DNA of 64,000 nucleotides from Sepiola atlantica (GCA_963556195.1 OY744519.1:103169000-103232999); one strand, 5' to 3'. Positions 10,580 through 22,115 are shown, counted from the first letter of the stretch. Notes: a model not told the origin generated them from the letters alone. Program-made: numbers and translations.

Positions 10580-11110
10580 GTAGAATAACATTGTTGGATA
10601 TTGAAGAGATTATATTTTGTTGCATTCCAAGTCACATATGAAGCCGAGGAATTGATAAGGCTGACACAACAAAACAAATTTAAAGTTTCATATACAGACG
10701 TCAAGATAAACATCCGTGCATATATCTGCAAGAAATGGCAGTCTAGATGGAGCAGTAATACATTCAATAAATTATCGACAATACAACCTGATCTCAGAGA
10801 ATGAAGACAGGGCTGTAGGAAGTCATAAAGAGAGGAGATTGTCCTTTCTCGACTTCGTATTGGTCACACAAAGGCCATATATTCATTCCTGCTTGAGCAG
10901 AAGGAGCCCCCATAGTGTGCAACTTGTCAAATCCCATACACAGTGAAACACTTTGTTAGAATGTGTTCATTTTGCTCCCATGTGCAAAAATACTACAATG
11001 TTGGTACCATGAAGGAATTATTTAATGACATCAGAGTGGAAATTATGTCCTTTTTGAAGACGAGGAGAGGGGGGTGGGGTTATACCTCAAAATCTAATAT
11101 CTCTAAGTCA
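10580..11110 (+). mobile_element. 5'-truncated second copy of the I/Nimb-like LINE
   Basis: Begins within the RNase H region and parallels 3585-4112 nearly base for base: 'YTDVKINIRAYICKKWQSRW' is shared with the first copy, then the 'SNTFNKL.TIQPDL' segment and the 3' UTR ending near AATCTAATATCTCTAAG. A deletion removes the GNxKADT part, and a stop follows 'QPDLRE'. Two copies of one family within 10 kb let the 3' end be defined. Confidence 0.85.
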
Positions 11111-11129
11111 AATATTATATTTTATAAAT

Positions 11130-11250
11130 TTCTATGGTCAACTTTTAATGTAGGGAAAATCCAGTTCCCCAATAAAATGGAGCAGTTTATATTGGGACAA
11201 AACTTTAAATTGCCTCAGTTTGGAAACTTATTTTTGAAGTCTAACCTCGC
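11130..11250 (+). repeat. DR1 dispersed repeat fragment
   Basis: Shares TTTTTAATGTAGGGAAAATC-type sequence (TTTTAATGTAGGGAAAATCC here), CAG then CCCC, ATTGGGACAAAA and TTGCCTCAGTTT with the copies near 27420, 58870 and 59030. It directly follows the LINE 3' end. Confidence 0.6.
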
Positions 11251-12164
11251 CCTCATGGGGAGGCAAAATGGAAGATTACTCAAGTCTGCCGATATTAAAA
11301 AATATCTTAAAATACACAATACGAAAAATAGAATCTTCTGTGTTTATTAAAACGTATTGTAAAAAAAAAAAAAAAAGACGCACACTATAAGTTTTTATTT
11401 TATCATGCATTCTGCCCTCATGGGGAGATGAGTAAATAGTGACATGAAAACATTTTAGAACGACTATTCTGCAATGTTTCGTTTAAGATTACTCATTTTC
11501 AATATATTTATTTATTATCAAAAATGTTCGTAAATAAAAGAAAAAACGAATCCTTCATAAAATATAAATATATAAAAAAATTTTTTAGATATTAACATGT
11601 TTTAAAAGAAAACAAAATCTATATTTCGGACGCTTCAATGTTTTGTTTGTTTATTAAAAGTTTTGTAAAAGGTCAACCAGAAGACACCGGTGAAGAAAGA
11701 AAGGCGTTTCTTTTGCTTTATGATTCATCTGGGGTCCTTATTTTCTGTATGGTCCACTTCATTTAACAGATTCATCAAACAGAATAGGGACCAGAAGTTA
11801 GTAGCACTAGAACATAAAACAGCAAGTTAGGTTGGTTCGGCCGGCATGCATTAGATAAATATAATCGAGTCCAGGTTTTTAATCTCGAATGGGAATTTGT
11901 ATCTCGCCTCCCGCCAACTCTTAACAAGAGGCAAGCGAAGGATTTGTTGTCTTGTCTTGCTGGAACTAATCATATTTACATGTAAAATAGAGCTTGGTGG
12001 ACATGTGCAATGGCATAGCTACACAAGTCTGAGTGTAACGGGGTGCATGTGCGAGAGATTACACGTAAATACAAAAGAAAATAGATCGAAATCATGTGAC
12101 TGCTACAAATCTATATACAAGATTGAATCTGTTATAAAATCCTTTTACCAAAATAAATGGAGTC
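11251..12164. other. Intronic sequence without a recognised gene
   Basis: Contains GCCCTCATGGGGAG twice (near 11248 and 11410), which resembles the left edge of DR1. It has an A-run near 11360. An open frame at 11897-12172 has no recognised domain. Confidence 0.35.
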
Positions 12165-12196
12165 TGCATTAAATAACCCAAAAGGGTTGATATGCC
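12165..12196 (+). repeat. Recurring hairpin tail motif, copy 3
   Basis: GCATTAAATAACCC-AAAA-GGGTT-GATATGCC, then GTAAAACAAAACAATC. The inner AACCC/GGGTT arms pair perfectly here. A short (TA)n run follows at 12240-12260. Confidence 0.7.
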
Positions 12197-12383
12197 GTAA
12201 AACAAAACAATCAAAGTTCCTAAATTATATATTCAATGAGATATATATATATATATATATAACAAATACTGACTCCCCGGTTTCGAGGTGTTATACTTAT
12301 AAAACTTTATGGATCTTGTATTTTTGTATCTTGTCAACATGCACACTTGATGACGTTATAAAGCTACCGTTCATCCTTTATGA

Positions 12384-12755
12384 TATGGTAGCAGTTATAT
12401 AATTACGATCTATTTTATTCTGTGCTAGCATGTTCTCACTAGCGGATTGATTGATACGTTTTTCGGTCAGAACATTTTTGTGTGGGGGGCATTTCCGCCA
12501 AACCTTTTCCGACACTTTTTGAACAGTCAGTGTTTAAACGTCAGGTTGACAAAACGTCATATTCCTGTCTTGCCATTAGCCACGACTTAGGCTAGTCACG
12601 ATGAATAACCCAGACTCAAACTCATTTTTATTGTACATGCATATCTACTGACTAAACATAATTTTGTATTCTGGTCTTCGTAACTCTTTTTTTGACCATG
12701 TCTGTTGTGTTGATGAAACTATGAATAAAATTGATTTAAATTGTAGAAATTTATC
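12384..12755 (+). repeat. DR2 ~370-bp repeat (LTR- or 3'-UTR-like), copy 1
   Basis: Starts GTAGCAGTTATATAATTACG and ends GTTGATGAAACT, ATGAATAAAATTGATTTAAA. It matches 29530-29905 along its length with many substitutions. A polyadenylation signal (AATAAA) near the right end and the TGTAGCAG-type left end of the other copy suggest a solo LTR or a retroposed 3' UTR. Internal coding sequence is absent. Confidence 0.6.
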
Positions 12756-12929
12756 CTTATAACCAAACTATGGTAATCTGTTTTTCTTCATACCCATCAA
12801 GGCCAGAGCATGGATATCTATACCGCAACTCTTTCCTCATACCAAACAGAACATTTACAAGTATATATAACACATCAGTAATTAAATTCCAGGCCTCAGT
12901 AATAAAACTACAACTTTTAGGCAAAAATT

Positions 12930-12996
12930 TATTGATTAAATATAGTCTCCTTCTTGGGTGATACGCTGATTCTAATGCTTCTCTAACAATTTGATG

Positions 12997-13027
<31 letters not shown>

Positions 13028-13650
13028 CAATTTGTCTTTGGCCTCAAAATAAGCCCTAGTTTCCGATATCATTTTCATTTCTTCATTGGAGCTAAATCTC
13101 TTTCTCTGGAGCATTATTTTGAAATTGCAACCAGCCAGTAGTCGCTGGAGGCCAGATCTGGAGAATAGGGTGGGTGTGGAAGCAATTCGAACTGCAATTC
13201 ATGTAGTTTTACCACCATTGCGATCAACTGGTGACACAGTGCATTGTCTTGGTGAAAGAGCACCTTTTATCTTTATTTGCAGCAGTTTTTTGGCAGTTTC
13301 TTCTTTCAAACACACTAATATAATATTCGCTATTGATGGTTCTTTGTTTCTCAAGGTAATTGATGAGCAAAATACCTTGCACATTCTAAAATACAGAGGC
13401 CAAAACTTTTCCTGTTAACGTTTGCGCCTTTGGTCACTTTATATGGCTTTCACCTGCCGGTTTGCCTCCAGAGTAAAGTGGTGAATCCATGTTATATCCA
13501 TTGTCACGTATTGACACAAAAACTCTTTTGTTGCGAATCATCGCGTGTTGTTGTTTTTGATCAAATGTGAGCAAACGCAGTACCAACTCTGAACAAAGCC
13601 ATATCCTGTTTTACAAATTTCTGTAAGAAACACAACATCAACAAGTAGTT
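12930..13650 (-). pseudogene. Decayed mariner transposase
   Basis: Reading the - strand, catalytic-domain landmarks appear in order across several frames: 'VTMDITWIHHFT' (first Asp motif, near 13480-13510), 'SVYFRMCKVFCSSI' (near 13370-13405), 'KLHELQFELLPHPPYSPDLA' (near 13135-13200, containing the last Asp motif) and 'EEMKM..ETRAYFEAKDKLF' (near 13030-13085). A 34-bp poly-T run near 12990-13023 cuts the C-terminus. Multiple stops make it dead. It lies antisense to the host gene, within its intron. Confidence 0.85.
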
Positions 13651-14035
13651 TTTAAAATTTTTTATTTAAAAATTTTTTTTTTTTTTCAGAAAACACCACC
13701 ACGCTAACTTTTTTTTTTTGTTACTTGATCTCGTACTGCAATTGTGATTTATTTTTTATTTTTAAAAAATTTTTTTCCATTAAATCAAAATTGTAAACAT
13801 GACTATATTTAAAATTATCTCTGACCAGTAATATATCTCCACACGAGCAATGCTGGGTGAATACCGCTAGTATAATTCTAAATTGAAGATGACAAAAGAT
13901 TTTGAGAGAAGACAAATTCTTTCTGCTTTTCGATGACAGGGATTCTCGACAGAAAATGTAAACCTCTTCTAAAGTTTCTGAATGAAAAATTGACTCGGCA
14001 TAACTGCAATATTTTAAAGCATGCATCATGTAGCA
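13651..14035. other. Intronic sequence, nothing recognised
   Basis: T-rich with poly-T runs. A 102-codon antisense frame (13721-14029) shows no recognisable domain. Confidence 0.35.
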
Positions 14036-14039
14036 ATTA

Positions 14040-14400
14040 ATGTTGGGGGGGGGTGACTGGTATAATGGATACTGGTGTAGACTCTGGAATCTTTACTGCG
14101 TAATTCAAATCCTATCAGATCTATTAAGGTCAATTGCTGTTTATTATTTTTATATGGAGCATGCTTTTACAGTTGGATGCCCTTCCTATCACCAACCACA
14201 GTTGTTAGCGGTGGGCCTAGCCTTTGCCGGTCCACAAACAAAACTTACAAGGCAACAGATACTTTCATGAGGTTTAGCCTGCCAGCTGAGACGGTTCACC
14301 AGGGTATGGCACTTGAAGCCACATATGAAAGATGTGTGAGGATCGGGCCTGACCACCTATCCTGATACTTTCAGGATAAAGCTGTTGAGTCTTGTAAAGT
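14040..14400 (+). repeat. Dispersed mollusc-style repeat with 'TGGATGCCCTTCCTATCACC'
   Basis: The stretch TGGATGCCCTTCCTATCACC followed by AACCAC is a word I associate with abundant cephalopod repeats. Around it are GTGACTGGTATAATGGATAC and a region rich in GCCTGCCAGCTGAGACGG. I cannot set the ends, and no second copy is in this window. Confidence 0.4.
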
Positions 14401-14589
14401 GCTACCACTACACACATTACTATACCCTGTTATTCATTAATATCATTAGAAAAATTAGTATGACCCCTTTATTTCTCCCCAGTTACGGGTAAAAATAGCA
14501 ACTTGTATTCAATAAATCGTATAAAACAGGTCGTAATATGCCAATTAAACCAATTGAGATTGTAAACTAAATACTTTGGATTATTCGGA

Positions 14590-14850
14590 CTACTGTTCTC
14601 ATCTTGAATGTAACCTCCGACCTTCTTCAAGAAGTTGACAGTTCAATCCTCAGTACAGGCGATACTAAGAATTACTCAAGACTTCACCCCGATCATGGCT
14701 GACGGAACAAGAATCTACCACTGTGAGTTAGAGTTCCGTTTAAAATTTTGTACAGATTCTTGAGTTTAATAAGTTGCACCTGAAGAAGGTCAGAGGTTAC
14801 ATTGGCCGAAATGTGAGAATAATATCTAAGACGAGAACAGTAGTCCCAAT
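14590..14850. repeat. Inverted repeat with Penelope-like terminal word
   Basis: The left arm ACTGTTCTCATCTTGAATGT and ACCTCCGACCTTCTTCAAG is mirrored by CTGAAGAAGGTCAGAGGTTA, CATTGGCCGAAATG and AAGACGAGAACAGT on the right. A 'GAAGAAGGTC...GGCCGAAAT' unit resembles the repeated terminal segments of Penelope-like retroelements. No coding sequence lies between the arms. Confidence 0.5.
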
Positions 14851-14960
14851 AATTGAAATAATACAAATTACCATTTCTCATCTTAAAAATAAACTTGGAA
14901 GATTTCAGTTTCAAAAGTTGGACAGCATTTACTTGATCCGGTGTGTGTTAATCCCTATAT

Positions 14961-15220
14961 CAACATTTCTCAACTTTTTCACCCTTGCGTAACCCTTAAA
15001 ATAAATTACATGTCTCAAGGAACCCCTGCATAAAAACATTGTTTACGTGAATGCCAAAATCTAGCGTAACAAACATATTGCCGGACATATTCCATTAACA
15101 AAATAAATAAGTCTTGATTTACATTCATATACATCAGAATTTTCCGAATGTTTCCACTTCAAAAATCAGTCACCTTTAGTGGAACGTTAGGTTTCCGGGA
15201 ACCTCTGCTGAGAAACGCTG
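14961..15220. mobile_element. hAT-like MITE with CAGYGTTTCTCA-type ends
   Basis: The left end CAACATTTCTCAACTTTTTC and the reversed right end CAGCGTTTCTCAGCAGAG share a TTTCTCA core typical of hAT non-autonomous elements. 'AACCCTTAAAATAA' and 'GGAACCTCTGCT' sit at their usual subterminal places. I could not see a clean 8-bp target duplication. Confidence 0.5.
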
Positions 15221-15624
15221 AATGAACACTTTAAAATCTTGTTGTGCTTGGTCTACTTAACATCTAGAAATGATTTACATTTTCTGTTTACAACCATTAT
15301 TTTGTAGACAAATTTGTTTTCTCTCTAAATCCTTTATAGAGCTTGTAAATATTTTATTTGGGTTTATATTTTTGTCATGTTTAATTTATATTTGAATTCT
15401 GACAACACTCCAGTTGAAAAGATCTTTAGAGATAATTTTATTAAAATGATTCTACTTATACTCTTGTCTAGTTTAACTTTTTGTATAAACATTTTTTTTT
15501 CTGATTTTAATTAAGATTTTTTTATATTAAAATATTTTATTTTAAAAAAAAAAGTGTTATTTCGAAAAAATCTTATGAAATTAGGTTTGAATCCTTTAAT
15601 TTATAAAATATTTTTGTCTTTCAG

Positions 15625-15876
15625 GGAAATGTTCTCATGACAAAATTTGAGACAGATTATTTCCAGAAAGTTTTGCATTACTGGCAGACCAGGTGCCTGC
15701 CACCCTCTACCCACGGTACCATAAGTATTTTTGGAACTTTCTCGTTACATGACATTAAAATCTATCTCCAGTACTACAGCATCCCCCTTCTGACAATCAT
15801 TCTTTCACCCGTAATTAAACTCATCATGGCTTTAGGTGCTCTTTACAAGACTCCAAAATACAATGCAAAAACATAA
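15625..15876 (+). CDS. Last exon of the multi-pass membrane protein, with stop codon
   Basis: The acceptor TTTGTCTTTCAG (ending 15624) precedes GGAAATGTT in phase 0, continuing from 8185. 83 codons plus TAA. The N-terminal part 'VLMTKFETDYFQKVLHYWQTRCLPP' is soluble-looking. 'STHGTISIFGTFSLHDIKIYL' leads into a hydrophobic segment 'YYSIPLLTIILSPVIKLIMA', and the tail ends in 'KTPKYNAKT'. Across the three exons the visible protein is ~174 residues with about three membrane segments. No frameshift or stop occurs, unlike every repeat nearby. The family is unknown to me. Confidence 0.75.
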   Translation, partial: GNVLMTKFETDYFQKVLHYWQTRCLPPSTHGTISIFGTFSLHDIKIYLQYYSIPLLTIILSPVIKLIMALGALYKTPKYNAKT

Positions 15877-16000
15877 TTCAACAGGGTAAATAACCAATTA
15901 TATTCGGTAATTTCGTTATAAACTTTTAATACACTTATTTAATCAAATTATGTGTCTAAAAAGATTGATGATAAACAATAAAATTTTTGTATATTTTTTA
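15877..16000 (+). promoter_or_regulatory. 3' UTR and candidate polyadenylation signal
   Basis: An AATAAA hexamer at 15977-15982, about 100 bp after the stop codon, is a suitably placed polyadenylation signal for the membrane-protein gene. The cleavage site cannot be fixed. Confidence 0.5.
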
Positions 16001-16430
16001 AAATCTTCGAATGGCTATCGATTCTGCACAAAATTGTTAAATCATTGTTGTATACAGATATGGCGTCTGTGATTAGTTGTTATTAATGATAGCGACTAAC
16101 ATAATTATTACATATATCAGTTCAATGACACTTTTACAAGTACAGAGATTTATTTATTTGTTCGTTGATTGTCTTTTTTTAAAAAGTTCATGAAAATCAA
16201 TAAAAATTGAATAATTTACTTCAGTGATGTTTAAGTAAATTTTTTAAATTCTTTAATGTCTTACTTGAATTCCATAGTTTTTGTTTTAATTTACTCTCTA
16301 AAAATGATTTGAAGTAAGAATAAGCCTACAATCCGAATATAAAAAGATGGTTGCTAATAAATATAGAGTTTAAAATACAATGAAAAAAAAGAAGTTTTTG
16401 CTAGTTTTACATGATGCCCCCCTCCCCCAT
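16001..16430. other. Intergenic AT-rich sequence, nothing recognised
   Basis: No gene or structured repeat seen downstream of the membrane-protein gene. Confidence 0.4.
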
Positions 16431-16529
16431 GCAATCATTAATTCAGATCCTTTCTGCAATCCAACCATATTTGGTACAAATAAACTTCAATCTTTGCCTG
16501 ACTTATTCACCGAGTTTCACTCCTGAATG

Positions 16530-16815
16530 TCCAACAGTCTGTTTTATTGCTATTCGATGATCTTCAAAAACACTTTGATGATTGTCTCATCAGTAGGTGT
16601 GATCCTGAATGGGCTTCACACTCACCGGAGCTTAATCCCTCCATGTTTTTATTGGTGGGGTTATCTCAAAGATAATGTCTACCAAAACAATCCCCAGGCT
16701 ATTCCTGAATTAAAGAGGGGCATTAGTCAAAATTAGGGATGAGACGTGAGAGGAGTGTCAAAGTTATTAACAATTTTATGCATTGTATAAATGGTGGCGG
16801 ACATTTATCCTTCGA
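16530..16815 (+). pseudogene. C-terminal remnant of a Tc1/mariner-type transposase
   Basis: The frame at 16527-16736 reads '...RSLIPPCFYWWGYLKDNVYQ' then 'NNPQAIPELKRGI', the end of a DDE transposase where 'DFFLWGYLK' normally carries the last catalytic Asp; that part is altered here to 'CFYWWGYLK'. Another frame continues with 'VINNFMHCINGGGHL', the usual C-terminal closing segment. Upstream catalytic parts are absent or unrecognisable. Confidence 0.75.
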
Positions 16816-16829
16816 GGCACAAAATGAAA

Positions 16830-17360
16830 GTGCTCTAAATCGTTTGCGTGCATATAGCTCCGTGCACACATCTGCCTGAATTTACAAAAGCAGATAAATA
16901 TATTTTGAACCAATCAGAAGCGTCTCTGGAGTTGTCGAATTTGCTTTTGTGATCCACTTATTATGTAAGAATGAAAAGAAAAATAAATAGATAGTTGCAA
17001 GATCTCACCTTCGATTGTTTATTTTTGTTCTTCCCATCTCTCATCAATCCGGCTCTCTGCATTGCCTTCAGCCTTCTTAATACCTTTATTATTATTATTA
17101 TTCCCAGCAATGCTTCAAGCAAACTACCATTCTCATATATATTTATTTTTTAATCTATACAGACATGTACATAATCCGCAACACTGGCATGTCGATGTTA
17201 CTAATCAACAGCTGTTAGAAACCGAGGAAAAGTCATGGCAGAACCTCCCTTTATCATCGGTCTTGTTAGAGTGGACTAGCCACTCAACATCGAGTTGATA
17301 AAAATCCCAAACCATAATTTTTATTAGTTTTTACAACTTCTTTATTTCTGTACTTCAGTG

Positions 17361-17396
<36 letters not shown>

Positions 17397-18365
17397 CTCT
17401 CATCTTACACACAAAGGTTCATCAGAGGGTTGCAGTATATAGTGAAATAGCATGTCATAACAAAAAAACACTGGAGGTAAAAAAGTATTGTGAAATTCCA
17501 GATTGAGTTCTGATCAAAGTTTGGCAAGCCAAAGTATATAAAGGACAAACACTCACTTGGGGAAAGGCGACTACTTCAGAAAAAAGAAAAAAAAACTATA
17601 AAGATAATCACACTCAAAAAAACACTTGATTCAGATTCCCAACGATGGCCTCAAAGTTGATATTCACGAAGCTATCCTTAAAAAAACAGTAGAGGAAAAA
17701 ATCTCCGAAGCCTCAAAATCAATAAGTAAATTATTATTAACTGTTTGTTATTAATTATTACTCTAAAATCTTAGTGTCTAATAAAGCTATTTTTAAACCA
17801 GAAATGAAATGCAAAACCTCCATTGTTTTGATGCTAACTATGAGGGTGACAAGCCTTGCAGAAAATCGGGTAAGGATCTACAAAACCATTAGTACAGAAA
17901 TTAAAGTCTCAAAACAAATTTCTCCTAAACATTTATTTTTATTTTTAAGTGAGGAAAAATTTATAATGGTGTTACTTTTATTTTTCTATTTAAAATTACG
18001 AGATCGGTCATTTACCCACAGGGGTATTAAGCCAGACGAGAAAGGCATGTAATTCTTATTTTTAGAATTAATGAGTTATTCCCCCTTGGATCAGGATATA
18101 GGACTCTGTTGTTAATCCCCAAAGGAGTTAATTTACTTGTTATGAGGTAGTGACCGTAATATAATAATCCAATGAATTCTAATGCAACTCATCCGGATAA
18201 AATTGAATTGTTGATTTAAGATGCAAATTAACTGTGAGACCCCTTCTTAAATTACCACTCTGCCTCTCCCAAACCATGTTTAACCCCGATGGAACATAGA
18301 AGCCCCCCCCCTCATTTATTGAGTTAAATCGAAACCACCCCTTACACAATTGTTAACTATTAAGC
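16830..18365. other. Non-coding region with a poly-T run, nothing recognised
   Basis: Holds a poly-T run near 17360-17391, an (ATT) run near 17087-17101 and an unrecognised 92-codon frame at 17774-18052. I see no gene. Confidence 0.4.
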
Positions 18366-18368
18366 AAG

Positions 18369-18391
18369 TGTGTGTGTGTGTGTGTGTGTGT
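18369..18391. repeat. (TG)n microsatellite
   Basis: About 11 TG dinucleotides. Confidence 0.9.
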
Positions 18392-18399
18392 AAACATGC

Positions 18400-20015
18400 A
18401 CTAGATGGTTGCATGTTTAGTGGGTTACATTTTTCCAATGCATGCGAATAACAGGCTTTCCGTGGGAAAGATATTTAACCAAGGGAAGAGAAACCATACA
18501 ATAAATTGGAAATATGTCTGGTTTGCCACCCAGAATTTGATTTTGTCACTTGAAAATAAATCTAGTTTTTACAGGTACTAGGTTCCCTGCTGTTGCTATG
18601 ACCCACTTTGAGGTTTTCCAAATAAATGGTCGTCCAGATACGGGACCTCCTAGGCAGTAGTTTTTTTATTTTTTATTTTTTTATTTAAATTTATTTATTT
18701 TTTTAATGTTCGTAGATAAGGCTGGTCATTATTTTAAAGTGGTCTTTATGATTTGGTCACAGTGATATCTATATATATATATTCCAGCAGATGGGCAAGG
18801 GGTTGATTAGTTTGTTTTCTTGGCAGTTGGGGTTTGTGTGCCTCTCAGAGAGAGATAAGCTCTTGGACTCTTAGTTAATGGATTGCGTTTGATTGGACTT
18901 GTTTTGATTTAGTCAGCTAAGAATTCTCATTTGCAAGTCTGTTCAGTGGAAGAAAACGAGTATCATTGTAAGATCATTGAAAACGGAGCCAACCATTGGC
19001 CGTGGGTGGCGACCCGTGATGCTGTAGGAGGGGCTCCTGGCGGATAGGTATTCATCCAATTTTTTCCTTGGAATGATGTTTTCTGGGAGCAATGTTGATT
19101 TCCCTCAATGGAGTTCCCTTCTAAGAGTAATGTTTCCATTTTCACTGTGAAATTTCCTGAGAGAAATTTATTCTGGTTATCTAAAAGCAATGTATTCTGG
19201 GAATACAAATAATTACCCTACTTATGGAATTATATTTGACAACTATATTTCAAACAACACAAAACTAATGGTATAGGTCTGTCGCTTGTGAGATTGTCGG
19301 AGTCTTTTCCAGCTTGGGTGTGGTTATTCTCAAAGAGTAATGTCTTCAAAGAGTAATGTATCTTAGGAATATAAATAATTATCGAATCTATAGAATTATA
19401 TTTGACAACTTCATTCGGCATTAAATAACCCACAGATGGTTGCCATGCCATAAACCAAATCAAACCAATCCTCGCGTTTCTCCACTGTCATCTTTTCCTC
19501 GTGTGTTACTTCATAGGTGGAAGACAAACGTCATACTTTCTACAGATTTTCGGGGTCATTGATATGTTAGATAAAATGATCATGATATATAGTTAGGTAT
19601 AAGCAGACCAGGATAGATTTATATATAAATAGATACGCACAAGCACAACTGGATATATGATGATTTGCTGCATATTCACAGATGATTGCTGTCTCATTAC
19701 TTTCTCTATTGTCTGTGACTTCATAAGTGACTTTTTAGACAAGTAGTAAATCTGCATTGCCTAAAATAAAACTGCACGTATAACCTGTTGGAAGCACAGT
19801 TACAATTTTGCACACTTTTCCACTCTTTGAGCATGTTAGGATGACAGAGGAGATCGCAGAAAGATGTAGGATTATAGCGACAAATGCTTGTACAACGTGA
19901 GTATCCTCTTTTGAGCCTCCACGATTTATAACCTGGTGACCATGATCTGTAATCATTTGGCTACAGGATTTTCATCAGTTTCCTTGCCAGAGACCTTACT
20001 GAGAAGTTCAATTTG
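18400..20015. other. Non-coding region with low-level internal repetition
   Basis: AGAGTAATGT(T/C)T words recur near 19115, 19335 and 19349, and a GGAATACAAATAATTA/GGAATATAAATAATTA pair at 19199 and 19365 precedes similar ATGGAATTATATTTGACAAC/ATAGAATTATATTTGACAAC pieces, so about 60 bp is duplicated ~165 bp apart. No gene is seen. Confidence 0.5.
19417..19449 (+). repeat. Recurring hairpin tail motif, copy 4
   Basis: GGCATTAAATAACCC, then GGTTGCCATGCC and ATAAACCAAATCAAACCAA. The outer arms still pair. Confidence 0.65.
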
Positions 20016-20022
20016 TCATATA

Positions 20023-20555
20023 GAGGGTGTGAGGGCTATTTGAGGACATTTTTACTATGTATTTAACTAACAATGTTTTAACAAAAAAAAATATATATTT
20101 AAATCAAATTGACAAAAATATTCTTGATGATGCTACTTTATCAAATTATTCTATGAATCCACCTATGGCTTAAATCATTGCTTATATTTAAGCTTGAAAC
20201 CGTCCACAAGCTGAAATTAAGTGGTCCCTATTCATTTTGGACATCACCTGGACAATAGCAACTTTTAGTGAAGCTATGGTACTATGAGGATGACGATTAG
20301 TCTCCCTTTCAACAATGCTTTACATGTAATAGTCCATAGGATTTAAATTTAGCAAGTTAGGGGGACACATCACATGTTAGGTGTCACATGATCGTAAAAA
20401 TTCTGGTATCCAGTCATGGGTTACGATGTCTTTCCATTTCTTGGGTTAATATCTTCCTCTGGGTTACCTGAAATAAAAGCAAAAATAATAATATAAATTA
20501 TTTTAGTGTGTAGTGAACTTAAAACAATATGTCCTCAAATAGCTCTCGTACCCTG
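20023..20555 (-). mobile_element. Internally deleted mariner-like element with transposase C-terminus
   Basis: The left end GAGGGTGTGAGGGCTATTTG, then AGGACAT, mirrors the reversed right end CAGGGTACGAGAGCTATTTG, then AGGACAT. TA flanks both ends. On the - strand, fragments 'CPPNLLNLNPMDYYM', 'SIVERETNRHP' and 'HLISACGRFQA' give the end of the transposase catalytic domain with its last Asp in 'NPMDY'. The 533-bp length shows that most of the gene is gone. Confidence 0.85.
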
Positions 20556-21122
20556 TATATATTATGAAATCTGAAAACATTTTTTTTTTTTTAGATAACT
20601 TAGTAATTTAGGGTTAGTTTTCCATGTCATTGTGGTTATAGGATGGTCTCAGAATCTGGCAGTTCAGAAGGACGTAGTTTGAGTCTGACATTAGTTGCGG
20701 TAAAAGTAAGCACTTAGTTTACAAATAAATTAAATGAATTCAGAAAATACAGTAAATTAAAAGAAGCACAATAAATAAACTCTTAGTGATGCACCATTTT
20801 TGCCATGAATAATCTTCATTTCTTTTATTTTAATATTTTAAATCTATATCAATAAAATGTCTGTCTGTCAACTGTAAACTCAGATACTATTGATCTGGTT
20901 GCTACCAAACTTGGCATGCTGATCAGCTTCTACTTGATGTAAAGTTAGACCGAGATCATGGAAGGTTAACCCTGACAACTCATGAAAGGTATAAAAACTG
21001 AAATGAAAACTGTTTATTTTTTACCAAATGGTCGAAATTAAAAAAAATTAAAAAATTAAAGTCACATAAAATATTTTTCAGGTAAAATTTTATAATTAAA
21101 ATTTATTTAAATTTTCTGGTAC

Positions 21123-21155
<33 letters not shown>

Positions 21156-21185
21156 CTCTTAATTAAATTTTTCTTAGTATGCAAT
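20556..21185. other. Non-coding stretch with poly-T and a TCTGTCTGTC word
   Basis: TCTGTCTGTC at 20860-20869 begins a ~140-bp segment resembling dispersed invertebrate repeats. A T-run spans 21127-21155. No gene is seen. Confidence 0.35.
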
Positions 21186-21189
21186 CATT

Positions 21190-22115
21190 TATATTGAGAT
21201 TGGTTTATTTGCTGACGACACCACGCTTTACTCTTGTCATGTTGGCAAAACGGACGCGATCATATCCAAGGCAATGGCTGAATCCTTAGAGAATAACCTC
21301 CAGGCTTTAGTGTATTGGGGTCATAAATGGTTGGTAACTTTTAATGCTGCAAAGACAAAGCTCCTTTCCTTCAATAACTACAGAAAACCTCTCCAACCAT
21401 CGATTGTCATGGCAAATAACACCCTACCTGAGAGTTCATCATTCAGACTCCTCGGCCTAACCTTCACAGGTAACATGAATTGGAACGAAGACATTGAAGA
21501 CATTGCCAAGGCTGCAGCAAAGAAGGTGGGCTCCCTCTATCGTGCTAGTAAACTCCTCACACCTGACATTATCCTGTATCTCTACAAAATCACCATCTGC
21601 CCATGCATGGAGTATTGTTGCCACATCTGGGCTGGTGCATCATCTACTAGTCTCTCCCTCCTTGACAAGGTCTTAAAAGAGTCGCCAACTTAATAGGTCC
21701 CTCACTGTCAACCAAGCTCCAGTCCCTGTCCCATCCCCGCAATGTAGCATCCTTGTGCTTGTTTTACAAATACTTCAATGGATTATACTCCGATGAACTG
21801 GCTACTCTGGTGCCCCCTCGATGCAAATTCACTAGACCAACTCGACAATCAGCTAAATCCCATCCATTCACTGTGAAGGTCCCTAGATGCCGGAGAGTCT
21901 TCTTCGCCAATAGCTTCTTTCCTCGTGCTGCTGGCCTCTGGAATTCCTTCCCTGGCCCTGTTTCCCCGACAGTACCGACATGCAGAGGTTTAAAACTAAT
22001 GTAAACAGACATCTCGCTGCACAGCTCTCAACTTAAAATGACACCCTAAACCTACTCCCTAATTCTCAGTAGCCCCTTATGTCTACAGTGGCGTCCTGCC
22101 TTGTTTGGGGTGAAA
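21190..22115 (+). mobile_element. 3' portion of a Jockey/CR1-type LINE
   Basis: Starts at the RT palm with 'LFADDTTLY' (near 21205-21230), the YxDD-type active site in FADD form. It continues through 'AAKTKLLSFN', 'FRLLGLTFTG', 'ILYLYKITI' and 'CMEYCCHIW', then, after a frameshift near 21685, 'NVASLCLFYKYFNGLYSDEL', 'RCRRVFFANSFFPRAAGLWN' and a GGGGTGAAATATAAAAAAAA tail. The catalytic aspartates are intact, so this is the youngest of three related copies (others at 8620-9080 and 47230-47600). Confidence 0.9.
21208..22012 (+). pseudogene. LINE reverse transcriptase C-terminal half
   Basis: Two overlapping frames: 21208-21693 holds the FADD palm, thumb and a 'LLGL' stretch; 21690-22004 holds the C-terminal domain ending 'VPTCRGLKLM'. 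A 1-2 base indel near 21685 separates them. The upstream endonuclease and fingers are absent because of 5' truncation, and no upstream start exists. Confidence 0.85.
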
